From Streptomyces sp. 6-11-2 (GTDB taxonomy: Bacteria; Actinomycetota; Actinomycetes; Streptomycetales; Streptomycetaceae), in contig NZ_BJOR01000001.1 of NCBI RefSeq assembly GCF_006540305.1, forward strand, positions 1-64,000: a DNA stretch of 64,000 bases, in the 5' to 3' direction. The notes beneath the pieces were generated by a model. The model worked only from the letters and a program-made list of their open reading frames with translations. It had not been told where the DNA came from and ran no database searches. Below, one piece after another: positions 1 to 10,482 of the stretch; positions within the stretch are counted from its first letter, which is position 1, and each line of letters begins with the position of its first letter. The position numbers and the translations under genes are program-made.

Positions 1-596
1 TGCCTGACACGGAGCAGGACGCCCGGTCCGGCCGGCTCGCGGACCCGGACGTGGAGGCGCGGCTCGCCCGGCTCGACGAACTCCTCGCGGGGCTCGAGTC
101 CGCTCCGGGGCCGACCGTACGGTCCGCCCTGGAGGCGGTGCGGCTGCTGAGCGAGGTCTACGGCGAGGCGCTGGGCCGCGTCCTCGACCGTGCGGACGGT
201 GAACTGACGGCGCGTCTGGCCGAGGACGAGTTGGTGGGCCACCTGCTGGTCCTGCACGAGATCCACCCCGAGCCGGCCGAGCGCCGGGCGGCGCGCGCCG
301 TCGAACGGCTGCGCCCGGCCGTGCGGGAGCGCGGCGGCGACGTCGAGTGGATGGGCCTGGAGGAACAGGTGGCCCGGGTGCGGGTGACCACGGGCGGCGG
401 CGGCTGCGGTTCCGGGTGCGGCGGCGCCACGGACGACGTGACCGGCGCCGTCCGTGCGGCCGTACTCGCCGCCGCTCCGGAAGTGGCGGCGGTGGAGGCG
501 GTGCCCGGCGCGTCCGAGCGGCGGACGGCTCCCGCGTTCGTCCCCCTGGAGACACTCGCGCGCCGGGGTGCGTCACGCTCGCAGGAGCCACGGTGA
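1..596 (+). CDS. NifU-like hydrogenase-associated protein, 5' end one base outside the window
   Basis: The frame is open from the first bases. The window begins with TG followed in frame by CCT GAC, so the start codon is probably an ATG or GTG whose first base lies just outside; a GTG at 51 is the first complete start. The full product would be about 198 residues. The N-terminal two thirds is helical and hydrophilic. A C-terminal part resembles the NifU C-terminal fold: a glycine run carries two cysteines as C-G-S-G-C (about residues 136-140), a CxxxC rather than the classical CxxC iron-sulfur scaffold site. NifU-family proteins occur beside actinobacterial aerobic [NiFe] hydrogenases, and hypA follows here. 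The stop overlaps the next start by 4 bases, so the two are probably translationally coupled. A role in Fe-S delivery to the hydrogenase is inferred. Confidence 0.8.
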   Translation, partial: PDTEQDARSGRLADPDVEARLARLDELLAGLESAPGPTVRSALEAVRLLSEVYGEALGRVLDRADGELTARLAEDELVGHLLVLHEIHPEPAERRAARAVERLRPAVRERGGDVEWMGLEEQVARVRVTTGGGGCGSGCGGATDDVTGAVRAAVLAAAPEVAAVEAVPGASERRTAPAFVPLETLARRGASRSQEPR

Positions 597-1189
597 CCGG
601 GGACGGAGCGCTGGCCCGCCTCATCCGCTCCTCGGCCGGCCGGGCCTCCGCGGCACCGGGCGAGGTGTGCGATCTGTGCGCCGCGCCGGTGCCCGAGGAC
701 CACCGCCACCTCTACGACACCGCCGAGGCCGAGGTGCGGTGCGCCTGCGGCCCCTGTTCGGTGCTCTTCGCCGAGGACGGGTCGGGCGGCGGGCACTACC
801 GGCTCGTCCCCCGGCGCCGGGTGCGGCTTCCGCACGTCGACACGGCGGCGCTGGGAGTGCCGGTCGGTCTGGTCTTCTTCGTGCCGCGCGCCGACGGCAC
901 GGTCACCGCGGAGGGCCCGAGCCCGGCGGGTGCCATGCGGTGGGAGGTGGACGCGGCGGCCTGGCGGCGGTTGACCACCCGGTTCCCCGAACTCGCCTCC
1001 ATGGAGCCCGATGTGGAGGCGTTTCTCGTCAACACCGTCCAGGGCCTGGACCACCACTGGATCGTGCCCGTCGACGACTGCTTCCGGATGCTGGCCGTGG
1101 TCCGCCGCGAGTGGCGGGGCATGTCCGGCGGGGGCCGGGTGTGGCCCGCCGTGGAGCAGTTCTTCGCGGAGCTGACCGAACAGAACTGA
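593..1189 (+). CDS. DUF5947 family protein of the hydrogenase cluster
   Basis: A 198-residue protein starting at GTG 593, which overlaps the upstream TGA and has AGGAG about six bases before it. It resembles the DUF5947 proteins found with actinobacterial group 1h/5 hydrogenase genes; their biochemical role is not established. Two cysteine clusters stand out near the N-terminus, CDLC (residues 26-29) and CACGPC (50-55), and could form a metal site. The middle is beta-rich, with an FFVPR-type strand, and a tryptophan-rich C-terminal half follows. The last codons and the stop lie inside a 14-bp tandem repeat that runs up to the hypA start. A maturation or assembly role is inferred from context. 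Confidence 0.75.
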   Translation: MTGDGALARLIRSSAGRASAAPGEVCDLCAAPVPEDHRHLYDTAEAEVRCACGPCSVLFAEDGSGGGHYRLVPRRRVRLPHVDTAALGVPVGLVFFVPRADGTVTAEGPSPAGAMRWEVDAAAWRRLTTRFPELASMEPDVEAFLVNTVQGLDHHWIVPVDDCFRMLAVVRREWRGMSGGGRVWPAVEQFFAELTEQN

Positions 1190-1236
1190 CCGAACGGAAC
1201 TGGCCGAACGGAACTGGCCGATCGGAGCTGACCGAC
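1171..1236 (+). repeat. 14-bp tandem repeat, 4.7 copies, between DUF5947 and hypA
   Basis: Units begin at 1171, 1185, 1199, 1213 and 1227 (last one 10 bases) and follow the pattern RCTGRCCGAWCRGA. The DUF5947 stop codon is in unit 2 and the hypA GTG follows the last unit directly. Fourteen is not a multiple of three, so each gain or loss of a unit changes the phase between the two genes. Confidence 0.95.
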
Positions 1237-1596
1237 GTGCACGAGTTGTCGATCGCGACCGCCATCGTGGAACAGGCCGACGAGGCCGCCCGGGCCGAGA
1301 GGACGGGCGCCGTCTCCGTGGTGACGGTGCGGGTGGGCGAGCTGGCCGGGGTCGTACCCGACGCGCTGAGCTTCGCCTTCGAGGTCGCCCGGGAGGGCAC
1401 CGCCCTGGCCGGGGCCCGGCTCGTCGTCGAGCAGGTGACCGCGCACGCCTACTGCGTCCCGTGCGACACGGAGTTCCCGGTCGGGATGCCCCCGTTCTTC
1501 TGGTGCCCGCACTGCGATCGTCCGTCGCGGGACCTGCGCAGCGGACGGGAGTTGGAGATCACCGCCATCGAGCCCGCGCCGTCGCCCGCGCCCTGA
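1237..1596 (+). CDS. hypA: Hydrogenase nickel insertion protein HypA
   Basis: A 119-residue HypA. It works with HypB to load Ni2+ into the apo large subunit of [NiFe] hydrogenase. The start is GTG at 1237, giving the family N-terminus M-H-E-L-S, where His2 is the nickel ligand. The zinc site is visible as C73-x2-C76 and C90-x2-C93 (the latter CPHC). Length and residue spacing match the family. No Shine-Dalgarno is obvious because the upstream DNA is the 14-bp repeat, and the frame stays open through that repeat, so translation may be coupled to DUF5947. It is the last rightward gene of the cluster and is followed by a strong hairpin. Confidence 0.95.
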   Translation: MHELSIATAIVEQADEAARAERTGAVSVVTVRVGELAGVVPDALSFAFEVAREGTALAGARLVVEQVTAHAYCVPCDTEFPVGMPPFFWCPHCDRPSRDLRSGRELEITAIEPAPSPAP

Positions 1597-1609
1597 CGGG
1601 CCGCCAGGC

Positions 1610-1658
1610 GGACGGACGGCCCCGCCGGTGCACGACGCACCGGCGGGGCCGTCCGTCC
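1610..1658. terminator. Perfect 22-bp hairpin between convergent hypA and hypE
   Basis: Arms 1610-1631 and 1637-1658 are exact reverse complements around a 5-base loop. It lies 13 bases after hypA and 7 bases beyond the hypE stop, so it can serve both converging transcripts. No T-run follows on either side, as is usual in Streptomyces. Confidence 0.9.
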
Positions 1659-1665
1659 CTACGGG

Positions 1666-2748
1666 TCAGCAGATGCGCGGCAGTTGCTCCCCCAGGGGCA
1701 GGTCGACGACCCGGGTGCCGCCGAGGCCGGTGGCGACGACCACCATGCCGGGATGGTCGGCGACGCACTCGCCGATGAGCACGGCTCCGCCGCCCTGCGG
1801 GTGGGCACGCATCGCCTCCAGGACGGCCTCCGCCTCGGTGGGCGGCACGAAGGCGACGAGCCGGCCCTCGTTGGCGACGTACAGCGGGTCGAGGCCGAGG
1901 AATCCGCAGGCGTTCGCGACCGCCTCGGGGACGGGGAGGGCGCGTTCACGCAGCCGGACTCCGATGCCGGAGGCGCGGGCGATCTCGTTGAGGGAGGCAC
2001 CGAGACCGCCCCGGGTGGGGTCGCGCAGCACGTGGATGTCCGGGGTGACGGCCAGCATGGCGGCGACCAGGTCCCCCAGGGGCGCCGTGTCGCTGGCGAT
2101 CTCGACGCCGAACTCCAGGCCCTCCCGGACGCTCATGATCGCCACGCCGTGCAGGCCGATCGGGCCGCTGACGATGACGGCGTCGCCCGGCCTGGCGCGC
2201 TGCGGGCGGATGTCCACTCCCTCGGGGACGACACCGACCCCGGCCGTGGTGACGTACACGCCGTCGCCGTGTCCGGCCTCCACCACCTTGGTGTCGCCGG
2301 TGGCCACGGTGACTCCCGCGGCTTCGGCGGCCGCGCCCATGGCGCGCGCGATCCGGTCGACCACGGTCAGCTCCACGCCCTCCTCCAGCACGAAGGCGGC
2401 GGAGAGGTAGGCGGGCCGGGCGCCGCTCATCGCCAGGTCGTTGACGGTGCCGTTGACCGCCAGGTCGCCGAGGCTGCCGCCCGGGAAGAACAGCGGCCTG
2501 ACGACGTAGGAGTCGGTGGAGAACGCCAGCCGGGCGCCACCGAGGTGGAGGACGGCGGAGTCGCCCATGGCGGCGAGGACGGGGTTGCCGTAGGCCGGGG
2601 CGAAGACGTCCTGGATCAGTTCGGCGGACAGGGCGCCGCCTCCGCCGTGGCCCATCACCACGACCGGCTGGTCGCGCAGGGGGGCGGGGCAGGTCCAGTT
2701 CGCCGGGTCGACGGGGGCGTCGGCCGCCGCGGAAGCCAGTTCAGCCAA
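1666..2748 (-). CDS. hypE: Carbamoyl-dehydratase HypE
   Basis: A 360-residue HypE of the PurM/AIRS-type ATPase family. It receives the carbamoyl group from HypF on its C-terminal cysteine and dehydrates it with ATP to a thiocyanate, the source of the cyanide ligands of the active-site iron. The protein ends exactly in P-R-I-C, so the essential terminal Cys360 is present. Glycine-rich GHGGGG near residue 33 and the DPTRGG motif in the C-terminal half are typical. The start overlaps the end of hypD by 8 bases, so the two are coupled. It is the last gene of the leftward hyp operon. Confidence 0.96.
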   Translation of the reverse strand: MAELASAAADAPVDPANWTCPAPLRDQPVVVMGHGGGGALSAELIQDVFAPAYGNPVLAAMGDSAVLHLGGARLAFSTDSYVVRPLFFPGGSLGDLAVNGTVNDLAMSGARPAYLSAAFVLEEGVELTVVDRIARAMGAAAEAAGVTVATGDTKVVEAGHGDGVYVTTAGVGVVPEGVDIRPQRARPGDAVIVSGPIGLHGVAIMSVREGLEFGVEIASDTAPLGDLVAAMLAVTPDIHVLRDPTRGGLGASLNEIARASGIGVRLRERALPVPEAVANACGFLGLDPLYVANEGRLVAFVPPTEAEAVLEAMRAHPQGGGAVLIGECVADHPGMVVVATGLGGTRVVDLPLGEQLPRIC

Positions 2749-3901
2749 CGGGGTTCATCTCCTCCTGCGGGATGCGGGAGCCCTGCGGCGCCGGGGCGCC
2801 CGGTGAGGCCTGTCCGGTCATCCGGCGGTACAGGTAGTAGGCGGCGCAGGCGCCCTCACTGGAGACCATGGTGGCGCCGAGCGGGGTGCGCGGGGTGCAG
2901 GTGGTGCCGAACGCGGAGCACTCGGTGGGCTTGATCAGCCCCTGGAGGACCTCGCCCGCACGGCACACGGCGGGCTCCTCGGTGCGGATGCCCCCGACGT
3001 CGAAGCGGTGCTCGGCGTCGTAGGCGCGGTAGGCGTCGGACAGCCGCCAGCCGCTGGCGGGGATGCGTCCGATGCCGCGCCAGGCCCGGTCGGCGACCTC
3101 GAAGACCTCCTCGAGCATGCTCAGGGCGGCCGGATTGCCCGCCTCGCGCACGGCGCGCGGGTAGGCGTTGTCCACCCGGTGCTCGCCGCGCTCGAGTTGG
3201 TGGACGGCCCGGCGGATGCCTTCGAGGATGTCGAGCGGTTCGAAGCCGGTGACCACGATCGGCACCCGGTGCCGCTCGGCCAGGTCCGGGTACTCGGCGG
3301 TGCCCATGACGCTGCACACGTGCCCGGCGGCGAGGAAGCCCTGCACCCGGCAGGCCGGGGCCGTCATGATCGCCTCGATGGCCGGTGGCACCCGGACGTG
3401 CGAGACCAGCAGGCTGAAGTTGTCCAGGCCCAGGCGGCGGGCCTGGTGCACGGCCATGGCGTTGGCGGGAGCGGTCGTCTCGAAGCCGATGGCGAAGAAC
3501 ACCACCTGCCGGTCCGGGTGCTGCCGGGCGAGCCGGAGGGCGTCGAGCGGCGAGTACACCACCCGTACGTCCCCGCCCTCGCCCTTGACCCGGAACAGGT
3601 CCCGGTCGGTGCCCGGCACCCGCAGCATGTCGCCGAACGAGCAGAAGATCACGTCGGGGCGGGCGGCGATCGCCAGTGCCTTGTCGATGACTTCGAGGGG
3701 GGTCACGCACACCGGGCAGCCGGGGCCGTGGATCAGCTCGACCTCCTCGGGCAGCAGCTGGTCGATGCCGTGCCGAATGATCGAGTGGGTCTGGCCGCCG
3801 CAGACCTCCATCAGCGCCCACGGCCGGGTGACCGTCGCGCGGATCTCGTCCAGCAGCCGCCGGGCCAGTCCGGGGTCGTTGAACTCGTCGATGTACTTCA
3901 T
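2741..3901 (-). CDS. hypD: Fe-(CN)2CO scaffold protein HypD
   Basis: A 386-residue HypD, the iron-sulfur scaffold that with HypC assembles Fe(CN)2CO for [NiFe] hydrogenase. Conserved motifs are present: CGGQTH (Cys34), GPGCPVC (Cys62 and Cys65), and GFETT. The C-terminal cysteines around [12 protein letters not shown] and GACAAYY are those that hold the 4Fe-4S cluster in the family. Its ATG shares one base with the hypC stop (TGATG), a tight coupling that suits the HypC-HypD complex. The C-terminal tail after the cluster is slightly longer than usual and proline-rich. Confidence 0.96.
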   Translation of the reverse strand: MKYIDEFNDPGLARRLLDEIRATVTRPWALMEVCGGQTHSIIRHGIDQLLPEEVELIHGPGCPVCVTPLEVIDKALAIAARPDVIFCSFGDMLRVPGTDRDLFRVKGEGGDVRVVYSPLDALRLARQHPDRQVVFFAIGFETTAPANAMAVHQARRLGLDNFSLLVSHVRVPPAIEAIMTAPACRVQGFLAAGHVCSVMGTAEYPDLAERHRVPIVVTGFEPLDILEGIRRAVHQLERGEHRVDNAYPRAVREAGNPAALSMLEEVFEVADRAWRGIGRIPASGWRLSDAYRAYDAEHRFDVGGIRTEEPAVCRAGEVLQGLIKPTECSAFGTTCTPRTPLGATMVSSEGACAAYYLYRRMTGQASPGAPAPQGSRIPQEEMNPVG

Positions 3902-4233
3902 CAGGCCTCACTCCCGCTCTTCTCGCGTTCCTCGGCCCCGGGCGCCTGCGGGGCCGGGTCGCCGGACTGCTCGGCCGCCTGCACCCAGGCGTCACCGAAC
4001 TCCTCCTCCAGCAGCCCCAGTTGCTCGAACAGCTCCAGGGACGCACGGGCCGACTCCTCGTCCAGGCGCTGGAGGGCGAACCCGACGTGGACGATCACGT
4101 ACTCCCCCACCCGCACATCGGGCAGGTACTCGAGGCACGCCTGTTTCTGCACCCCTCCGAAGTCGATCAGACCGGTGAGCGGATCGGCACGGTGGTCGAT
4201 GGCCACGACTTTGCCGGGCACTGCCAAACACAT
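3901..4233 (-). CDS. hypC: Hydrogenase assembly chaperone HypC
   Basis: A 110-residue HypC/HupF-type chaperone starting M-C-L-A-V-P-G. Cys2 is the residue that binds the iron precursor in the family. A short OB-like beta domain covers about residues 1-75. The tail after about residue 85 is acidic and proline-rich and is longer than in the roughly 80-90-residue E. coli protein. It brings the Fe(CN)2CO unit from HypD to the hydrogenase large subunit. Three bases separate it from hypF, and its stop overlaps the hypD start by one base. Confidence 0.95.
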   Translation of the reverse strand: MCLAVPGKVVAIDHRADPLTGLIDFGGVQKQACLEYLPDVRVGEYVIVHVGFALQRLDEESARASLELFEQLGLLEEEFGDAWVQAAEQSGDPAPQAPGAEEREKSGSEA

Positions 4234-4236
4234 GGG

Positions 4237-6678
4237 TCACTCCGTCTCGTCGCTGTCTGTCGTCCGCCGGCCCCGCGGCTCTCGCGCGGGCCCCGGCCCG
4301 GTCGGCTCATACGGCGGCTCCGGGCGCCGCCGGTGGTGCCGCTCGTGTGCCGCGACCACGAGCTGTCCGAGAGCCAGTCCTCCGTCGTTCGGGGGGACTT
4401 CGCCGTGGCGCAGGACGGTGAAGCCGTCCGCGGTGAGCAGCCCGGCGCACTCGTCCTCCAGCAAGCCGTTGGCGAAGACACCGCCGCTGAGGACGGCGGT
4501 GGTCAGGCCGGTGGCCGCGCGGGCGCGGTGGCAGATCTCCGCGACGGCCCGCGCGAGGCCCCGGTGGAAGCGGGCCGCGAGGACCGGCGGCGGGGTGCCG
4601 CGCCGCTGGTCGTCGAGGAGCGCCCGCAGCATGGGCACCGGGTCGCAGCCGAGGGGGCCGGGTCCTTCGGTGATGGCGAAGGGGTACGCCGCGCTGTCGG
4701 CATCCCGGGCCAGGGTCGCGGCCGCCTCCAGTTCCAGCGCGGCCTGTGCTTCGTATCCCGCGCGGTGGCACACGCCCGCGAGGGAGGACACGGCGTCGAA
4801 GAGCCGGCCCGTGCTGGAGGTCGGCACGCAGGCCAGGTCGCGCTCCAACTGCCGCCGGAGCAGCGACCGTTCGTCGGGTGCGCAGGCGACAACGCTGGGC
4901 AGGCGGGGGTCCCAGGGCAGTCCCGCGGCCCACAGCCGGGCCAGGGCGAGCCGGCAGGGGTTGGCCACACCCGCGTCGCCCCCGGGCAGCGGGGCGGGGG
5001 TCAGCCGGGCGAAGCGGCGGTGGCCGGTGTAGTCGGCGAGCAGGAACTCGCCGCCCCAGACGGTGCCGTCGTCGCCGTACCCGGTGCCGTCGAAGGCGAC
5101 ACCGATGACGGGCGTGGTGCCGTCGAGGCCGTGCTCGGCCATCGCCGAGGCGATGTGGGCGTGGTGGTGCTGGACGAGTACGGGCTCCGGCTGCGGGAGT
5201 CCGGCGGCGCGGCGGCGTGCCCAGCGGGCCGAGTGGTAGCCGGGGTGGCGGTCGGCGGCGACCAGGGCGGGGGTCACCCCGGTCAGGCCCAGCAGGTGCC
5301 GTTCCGCCCGCCGGGCGGCCTCCTGGGTGGCGAGGTCCCCCATGTCGCCGATGTGCGGCCCGAACCAGGCCTGCTCGCCGTCGCCGACGCACGGGACGTT
5401 CTTCAGGTCGCCGCCCACGGCGAGCGCGGGACGCACCGCGAGCGGCAGGCGCAGCGGGCGGGGCGTGTAGCCGCGGGAGCGGCGCAGCACCTGTTCGGTG
5501 CCGTCGGGGCGTACCCGCAGCAGGGAGTCGTCGCAGGGGGAGGCGATGGGCCGGTCGTGGGCGAGCCAGGCGTCGGCCAGCCCGGCGAGCCGGATCAGCG
5601 CCTCCTCGTCGTCGGTGACGATCGGTTCGCCGGAGCGGTTGCCGCTGGTCATCACCAGCACGCGCGGGCCGGGGGGATCGCCGGGCAGCCCGAACAGCAG
5701 GGTGTGCACGGGGGTGTAGGGCAGCATCACGCCGACGTGGGGGCTGCCCGGGCACACCTCGTCGGACAGGCGGAGCCCGTCCGGCCGTGCGCGCCGGCGC
5801 AGCAGGACGATGGGCCGCGCCGGGCTGGTGAGCGTGGCCCGTTCGCGGTCGGTGGGGTCGGCGATCCGCTGGACGGCGGCGAGGTCGGCGCACATCACGG
5901 CGAACGCCTTGCCGCCGCGTTCCTTGCGCGCCCGCAGGGTGGCGACCGCGCGGGTGTCGGCGGCGTCGCAGGCCAGGTGGTAGCCGCCGACGCCCTTGAC
6001 GGCGACGATCCGTCCGGCGGCGAGCAGGGCCCGGGCCGCCGCAAGGGCGTGCGTGTCCCGGGCCGGGCGGTCCCCGCTGCCCGCTGCGGGGACCAGGCGC
6101 AGCCGGGGGCCGCAGTCGGGGCAGGCCACGGGCTGGGCGTGGAAGCGCCGGTCGGCGGGGTCGGTGTACTCCCGGGCGCAGGCGGGGCACATCGGGAAGC
6201 CGGCCATGGTCGTGACCGCGCGGTCGTACGGCATGGCGGTGGCGATGGTGAAGCGGGGGCCGCAGTGGGTGCAGGTGATGAACGGGTGCCGGTGACGGCG
6301 GTCGCCCGGGGCGGCGAGTTCGCGCAGGCAGTCGGCGCAGGTCGCGGTGTCGGGCGGGAGGTGTGTGCGTCCCGGCGCGTGTTCGGTGGCGTGGATGGCG
6401 AACGGGCCGGTGGCGCCGGTGGCGGGAAGCTCCTCCAGACCGATGCCGGTGACGGCGGCCAGCGGGGGCGGTTGCCGGGCCAGCCGCTCGCAGAACCGGG
6501 TGACGTCGTCCGGCGGGCCCTCGATCTCGATCAGCACGCCGGCGGCGGTGTTGCTCACGAAGCCGGCCAGCGCCAGGTCGGCGGCGAGGCGGTGCACGTA
6601 GGGCCTGAAGCCCACGCCCTGCACGGTGCCGCGCACGGTGAGCCGGCGGCGCACCGGGCCGGTGACGGGTGCGGTCAT
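4237..6678 (-). CDS. hypF: Carbamoyltransferase HypF
   Basis: An 813-residue HypF. It uses carbamoyl phosphate and ATP to make carbamoyl-adenylate and transfers the carbamoyl group to HypE. Domains in order: acylphosphatase-like (about 10-95, with GTVQGVGFRPYV); two zinc fingers with cysteine pairs at 114/117 with 164/167 and 136/139 with 186/189; a YrdC-like nucleotide-binding domain (about 205-390); and a Kae1-like domain with the metal-binding VQHHHAH motif. All key motifs are intact. The C-terminus is extended by about 35 arginine- and proline-rich residues. Its start overlaps the hypB stop by 4 bases (ATGA). Confidence 0.96.
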   Translation of the reverse strand: MTAPVTGPVRRRLTVRGTVQGVGFRPYVHRLAADLALAGFVSNTAAGVLIEIEGPPDDVTRFCERLARQPPPLAAVTGIGLEELPATGATGPFAIHATEHAPGRTHLPPDTATCADCLRELAAPGDRRHRHPFITCTHCGPRFTIATAMPYDRAVTTMAGFPMCPACAREYTDPADRRFHAQPVACPDCGPRLRLVPAAGSGDRPARDTHALAAARALLAAGRIVAVKGVGGYHLACDAADTRAVATLRARKERGGKAFAVMCADLAAVQRIADPTDRERATLTSPARPIVLLRRRARPDGLRLSDEVCPGSPHVGVMLPYTPVHTLLFGLPGDPPGPRVLVMTSGNRSGEPIVTDDEEALIRLAGLADAWLAHDRPIASPCDDSLLRVRPDGTEQVLRRSRGYTPRPLRLPLAVRPALAVGGDLKNVPCVGDGEQAWFGPHIGDMGDLATQEAARRAERHLLGLTGVTPALVAADRHPGYHSARWARRRAAGLPQPEPVLVQHHHAHIASAMAEHGLDGTTPVIGVAFDGTGYGDDGTVWGGEFLLADYTGHRRFARLTPAPLPGGDAGVANPCRLALARLWAAGLPWDPRLPSVVACAPDERSLLRRQLERDLACVPTSSTGRLFDAVSSLAGVCHRAGYEAQAALELEAAATLARDADSAAYPFAITEGPGPLGCDPVPMLRALLDDQRRGTPPPVLAARFHRGLARAVAEICHRARAATGLTTAVLSGGVFANGLLEDECAGLLTADGFTVLRHGEVPPNDGGLALGQLVVAAHERHHRRRPEPPYEPTGPGPAREPRGRRTTDSDETE

Positions 6679-7448
6679 GAGGCGGGGGTGGTCGCCGGGT
6701 GCGGTTGCGTGTGGTGGTCGTGGGCCTGTTCACCGTCGGCGGCGTGGTCGTGGCCGTGGGGGTGCGGGGTGAGCGGGGGCCGGTGCTGCGGGGCTCCGTC
6801 GCGGGCTGTCAGCACCCGGTCCAGGACGGTGTCGACGCCGTCGCCGGTGCGCGCGCAGGTCCGTACGATCTCCACCCCGGGGTTGACCTGCCGCACATGG
6901 GTGCGGAAGGCGGTCTCGTCGAAGCCGGCGGCCTCGGCCAGGTCGGTCTTGGTGACCAGGACCAGGTGGGCCGAGCCGAACGCGGTGGGGTACTTCAGCG
7001 GCTTGTCCTCGCCCTCGGTCACCGCCATCAGGACGATGCGCAGGGTCTCGCCGAGGTCGTACGACGCGGGGCAGACGAGGTTGCCGACGTTCTCCACGAA
7101 CAGCACCGCCGTGTCCTCGGGCAGCCAGCCCTCCAGCCGGGTGCGGACCTGCCGGGCCTCCAGGTGGCAGAGTCCGTCGGTGAGCACCTGCTGCACCGGG
7201 GCGCCGGAGCGGGCCAGCCGGCGGGCGTCGTTCTCGGTCGCCAGGTCCGCGGTCAGCGCGGCCACCGGCACGCCGCGTTCGACGGCGCGGGCCAGCACCC
7301 GGCCGAGGAGTTCGGTCTTGCCGCTGCCGGGGCTGGACAGCAGGTTGACGACGGCCACGCCCTGCCGGGCCAGGTCGCCGCGCAGGGTGGCGGCGAGATC
7401 GTCGTTCTTGGCGAGGACGGCCTGCTTGACGTCGACGGACCGGCACAT
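6675..7448 (-). CDS. hypB: Hydrogenase nickel incorporation GTPase HypB, C-terminal His-rich tail
   Basis: A 257-residue SIMIBI GTPase that with HypA inserts nickel into the large subunit. The P-loop SSPGSGKT is at residues 38-45; ENVGNLVCP (interface metal site) and the TKTDL guanine-recognition motif are present. Two things are unusual. The N-terminus is only M-C-R, without the CxxCGC high-affinity nickel motif of E. coli HypB. The histidine-rich stretch, N-terminal in rhizobial HypB, is here in the last 35 residues (patterns HPHGHDH and HDHH). That tail could store or buffer nickel (inference). The gene follows the endopeptidase gene after 67 bases and overlaps hypF. Confidence 0.95.
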   Translation of the reverse strand: MCRSVDVKQAVLAKNDDLAATLRGDLARQGVAVVNLLSSPGSGKTELLGRVLARAVERGVPVAALTADLATENDARRLARSGAPVQQVLTDGLCHLEARQVRTRLEGWLPEDTAVLFVENVGNLVCPASYDLGETLRIVLMAVTEGEDKPLKYPTAFGSAHLVLVTKTDLAEAAGFDETAFRTHVRQVNPGVEIVRTCARTGDGVDTVLDRVLTARDGAPQHRPPLTPHPHGHDHAADGEQAHDHHTQPHPATTPAS

Positions 7449-7515
7449 GGCGCTGCTCCTCGGGGTCGGTTCAGGGGCGGGGGCGGGGAGGACAGGGGGA
7501 GGGTTGCGGGGCCCC

Positions 7516-8114
7516 TCACCGATCTTCGGCCTCTTCGGTGGCGAGGTGCGGGAGCGCAGCCGTGTGCGCGGGTGCGGATTCCTCCGTGCGGACCAACGGC
7601 GGGGTGGCCGCGGGGTCGGCGAGCAGCACCGGGACCATGGTGCGCAAGGCCTCGACGGCCGGGACGACGGCCTCCCGCACCGGGTCGCTGAGCCCGGCCA
7701 TGATGTCCTCGTCGCCGCGGGGCCGCACCTGGGGCTCGCAGGCGAGCACGAGGACGCGCGGGAGGGGCCCGTCGCCCAGGTGCGCGGCCAGGGCCAGCAC
7801 CTTGGCCGGGTCCATGCCGTGGGCCTCCGGCGGGGCCGCCGCGCCGGCCTCGGGGTCGGGGAGTTCCGCCTCGATCAGGGACAGGGTGCCGGGGCGGTGG
7901 CCGCGCGGCGCCGCGTCGACCAGGACGGCCGTGTCGTAGCCGTCCAGCAGTTCGTAGGCGAGGTCCAGGCCGCGGATGCCGAAGTCCCGCACCCGGACCC
8001 CGGCCGGCAGCGGGCGGGAGCCGAGGGCCTGGATCACCTCGGGGCCGAAGGCGTCGTCGGCGAGGAAGATGTTGCCGACGCCGGCGACCAGGAGCCGGGT
8101 GCCGGGCGGCGGCG

Positions 8115-8118
<4 letters not shown>
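7516..8118 (-). CDS. Hydrogenase maturation endopeptidase (HybD/HycI/HupD family)
   Basis: A 200-residue peptidase expected to remove the C-terminal extension of the hydrogenase large subunit once nickel is in place. The N-terminus shows the family pattern VAGVGNIFLADDAFG; the aspartate pair corresponds to the first nickel ligand, VLVDAAP holds the second acidic ligand, and EAHGMDP supplies the histidine ligand. The start ATG at 8118 overlaps the hypX stop (ATGA). The C-terminal 35 residues are alanine- and proline-rich and go beyond the usual ~160-residue core. Which of several family symbols applies cannot be decided from sequence. Confidence 0.92.
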
Positions 8119-10426
<2,308 letters not shown>

Positions 10427-10457
10427 CGGCGCCTCGGCCGTCCAAGTATCGCTCCCG

Positions 10458-10480
10458 GCCCGCCGGTTGAGCCGACGGGC
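10458..10480. terminator. Hairpin between convergent rpf-like and lipid kinase genes
   Basis: A 9-bp stem with one mismatch (10458-10466 with 10472-10480) and a 5-base loop lies between the two convergent stops (10426 and 10483). It is a plausible shared terminator. Confidence 0.55.
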
Positions 10481-10482
10481 GG

